From Guyanagaster necrorhizus (Eukaryota; Basidiomycota; Agaricomycetes; Agaricales; Physalacriaceae), in contig NW_025064908.1 in assembly GCF_019112545.1 (NCBI RefSeq), positions 63,838 to 127,837 on the forward strand: a stretch of DNA of 64,000 nucleotides, in the 5' to 3' direction. The stretch's first letter is position 1. Each line of letters starts with the position of its first letter. Shown piece by piece: positions 61,816-64,000 of the stretch. The notes below the pieces were generated by a model. It was not told the DNA's origin, searched no databases, and saw only the letters and a list, made by a program, of their open reading frames with translations. A program made the position numbers and the translations under genes.

Positions 61816-62249
61816 TGTTAGGCTCAAGCGTCACATGAACAGATACACGTGATAAACAGGTGTTCCTTCGCACTTCGAGGAATCACCTGAGTCCACTTAG
61901 TATATACCCGTTTGGTGTGACACAAGGTCGGTTGTTGACTCGAGGTAGAATGGCGTGTATAAACTTTAGCTCGAAGCTGGGGTGTACCAGCGAGAGCATC
62001 AGTCTTAAATACTATACAAGTGTTCCTAATTATATCGCTACTTATTGTGTATGTCTGTGTCTATGGTGCCCATTGTCCTTGAGCATCATTACCGTACATA
62101 AAAGGATGCTTGTGTGTCATTGGGCTTGATTGTCGTGGTGACTTGATGGATGAGTTAGTTGTGCTGACTAAGCTCTCCCATGGTCTTGTGTCTTCTGACT
62201 AAGCATGAAATAGAGGTAAAAAAGTAATGAAAAGGGAAAAATCATAACA
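61816..62249 (-). repeat. 5' LTR of element K, also serving as 3' LTR of element L
   Basis: 434 bp, minus strand TGTTATGATTTTTCCC to GAGCCTAACA. The primer-binding site of K lies on its low-coordinate side, and the polypurine tract plus pol 3' end of L directly on its high-coordinate side. One LTR therefore joins two elements in the same orientation. Confidence 0.85.
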
Positions 62250-64000
62250 TTACCCCCTTCTTAAGACTATCATCCCGATGGCTTAATTTAGAGATAGTTC
62301 ATAGTCATGTATGGCCTCGTCTGCTGACATGTATTTTTCGTTGATTCATTGATTGGATTCTGGTCCATAACCTTTCCAGCTTACAAGGTAATCTACTATC
62401 GTTTTCATTCCCCCACTATACACTTTGACTTTTTGGAGTTTATAGTTTAAGACTTGTTCAATTTCATAGTGTTCCTCATCATTGATTAGGTCTGGTGGTG
62501 GCAGCAGGGGGCGTTGCTGATTAGGGAAGGCTGGGGCAATATATGGTGATAGGAGTGCCTCGTTAAATACATTGTGGATCTTCCATCCCATCAGCAAGCA
62601 TAGCTTGTAGGTGCCCTCCCCTATTTTGGCGATAATTGGGAAGGGGCCCATTCGCTTGTCAGCGAGCTTCCATTTTGGTCAGGGCAGGTGAAAGTTTGTT
62701 GTGTCCAGCCATACTTTGTCATTGACATTGTATGTATGAGCTGGGCGACAGTGCTTGTCATATTGTTTCTTCATTGCAGAAGCCACCTTTTTGAGAGCAA
62801 TTTTAGTTTTATTATGGATTTTTGTCATGTTGGCAGTGAAGTCTACAGAGGCTGGCATCGTAGTTTTGTGGCGAGTTGTTTGGGTGACATAAGGGTGTTG
62901 CCCATGGTTGATGAAGAATGGGGTTTGGCCAGTAGCTGAATGTACCCTGTTGTTATGTTGAAAGGCCGCTAGTGTGAGCCATTCGACCCAATCATCTTGT
63001 CGGTAGTTAATGAAAAGTCGAAGATACTTTTCCACTTCCTGATTTGCGCGTTCGGTTTGACCATTGGTCTGCAGATGATAGGCTGTTGATGCATTTTGCT
63101 TGATGTTGAGTAGTTTGTATAGGTCGTTGAGGAACTTTGAGATGAACTGAGGTCCCCAATCCGAGATGACTACTTGGGGCATCCCGTACTTGGCATATAC
63201 TTCATCGTGCAGGATTTTGGCCCATCCCTCTGAGGTTAACTCCATGGAACATGCAATCAGGATGATAGCCTTGGAGAATCAATCTACAATGACAAGGATC
63301 ACATCATAGCTGTTACAATCTGGTAGTCCAGTGATCATGTCTACTGAAATGTGAGTCCAGAGACACAATGGTATCTTGTTCAGGTGTAGGGGGGCCGCTC
63401 ATGACTGTGTAGAGGGTTTTCCTCTTTGACATGTTTCACAGGCTTTGACATATAACATAATGTCATTGCCAAGTTTCAGCCACCAATAGTTTCACAGGAT
63501 GAGCTCCTTGGTTTTGGCGATTCCAGGATGTCCTGCGGTGGCATGATCATGACACGTGGCAATAATCTCCCCACATAGATTATGGTCTTGTGGGATGTAG
63601 ATCCTTCCATCATACCAGATCATCCCTTCCTCCTTCATCATTCCTCACTCGTGATTTAGCAAGGGAGCGATTCTTTGATCCCATTTATGGGTGTCTCAGA
63701 TTGCGCTCTTGATCCACTTGTGGATCTCTTCTTCTGTTGGCATAATTAATGCTCAGAAATGTTTGGGCTGGAGCATTATGACTCCTGTATTATCGTCTCC
63801 CCCTTGGTCATGGTCGGCCTGACAGGAGAGGAGGTTGGCCTTTTTGTTTGCCACCCCGGCCTTATGGTGGAGAGTGTATTGATATTAGGTGAGTTTGGTG
63901 ACCCATCGAGCTTGCTGGCGGTTCAACTTCTGTGGTTGTTGAAAGTATCTGAGGTTCTGGTGATCCATCCAGATCTCGAAGGTTTCAGGGGCACCGATCA
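62250..64000 (-). pseudogene. pol 3' part of element L, continuing beyond the window
   Basis: Minus strand, high to low: RNase H (entering at the window edge), spacer with HDQGGDDN-like sequence, integrase zinc finger (about 63,560-63,430), integrase core (VVISDWGPQFISKFL, about 63,150) and chromodomain (YLVSWKGYGPESNQ, about 62,380). The longest open segments are 63,245-62,679 (188 codons) and 62,651-62,346. It keeps an intermediate amount of CG, so it is younger than D, H and I. A polypurine tract follows the LTR at 62,250-62,262. Confidence 0.85.

Larger units (their letters stand above)
54177..62249 (-). mobile_element. Element K: near-complete chromovirus, best-preserved copy
   Basis: 8,073 bp between two LTRs (434-435 bp) on the minus strand: 5' LTR, self-primer site, ORF1, gag, pol, polypurine tract and 3' LTR. 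It keeps far more CG than the other full-length copies and has the longest open frames. The two LTRs differ by roughly a tenth, mostly in the U3 half (their lower-coordinate two thirds agree better near U5), and there is no matching target duplication (CCATT on the left, TTACC on the right). The LTRs may therefore not be an original pair. Confidence 0.85.

Noticed and set aside
1..64000. CRISPR arrays, operons, Shine-Dalgarno sites, rRNA and tRNA genes
   Set aside because: The window is eukaryotic, no regularly spaced short repeats were seen, and no complete tRNA or rRNA structure was recognised by eye.

Overview
The window looks like part of a filamentous fungal genome, most likely a mushroom-forming basidiomycete. 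Host genes have short introns (46-63 nt where the splice sites could be fixed in frame), one gene has a C2H2 plus Zn2Cys6 transcription-factor layout, and the repeats are chromodomain Ty3/gypsy retrotransposons. It has two very different halves.

Positions 1 to about 12.2 kb are ordinary gene space with normal CG content. All three recognisable genes lie on the minus strand: a short-chain dehydrogenase (1823-3025; five exons that join in frame to 323 residues), a zinc-finger transcription factor (6424-7443; five exons, interrupted by one TGA inside the second finger) and an alpha/beta hydrolase (9426-10278). There is also a degenerate N-terminal piece of an SRPK-like kinase (11435-11829), a 209-bp solo LTR with a perfect 5-bp target duplication (314-522), and a few short candidate exons I cannot name.

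From 12,633 to the end there are no recognisable host genes. It is a nest of LTR retrotransposons, named A to L here. Plus-strand elements: A (5' LTR to RNase H, with B inserted inside it), B (complete, 7,977 bp, CAGAT duplication), C (complete between two LTRs but with unrelated flanks) and G (5' truncated). Minus-strand elements: D, H, I, J, K and L, of which only K is near full length (54,177-62,249). F is a lone LTR. E, E' and E'' are copies of a second LTR family with about 1.2-kb LTRs and a tRNA-type primer-binding site.

The A-L family is a chromovirus. Its pol order is protease, reverse transcriptase, RNase H, HHCC and DDE integrase, then a C-terminal chromodomain. Two features stand out. 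First, the primer-binding site just inside the 5' LTR is a 13-nt perfect complement of the likely RNA 5' end inside the same LTR (33-34 nt after a TATTTAA box), and the two sites covary between copies. That is the signature of Tf1/sushi-type self-priming. Second, an extra open frame of about 500 codons (ORF1) lies between the primer site and Gag. It has a hydrophobic N-terminal segment and an Arg-Gly-rich tail, overlaps Gag in the +1 frame, and is conserved in B, C and K.

The copies are dead or dying. The stops I checked in K are explained by C-to-T change (CGA to TGA, CAG to TAG), A, B and C have lost a catalytic aspartate of reverse transcriptase, and the older copies have almost no CG dinucleotides. 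This looks like repeat-directed cytosine methylation and deamination acting on a heterochromatic nest.
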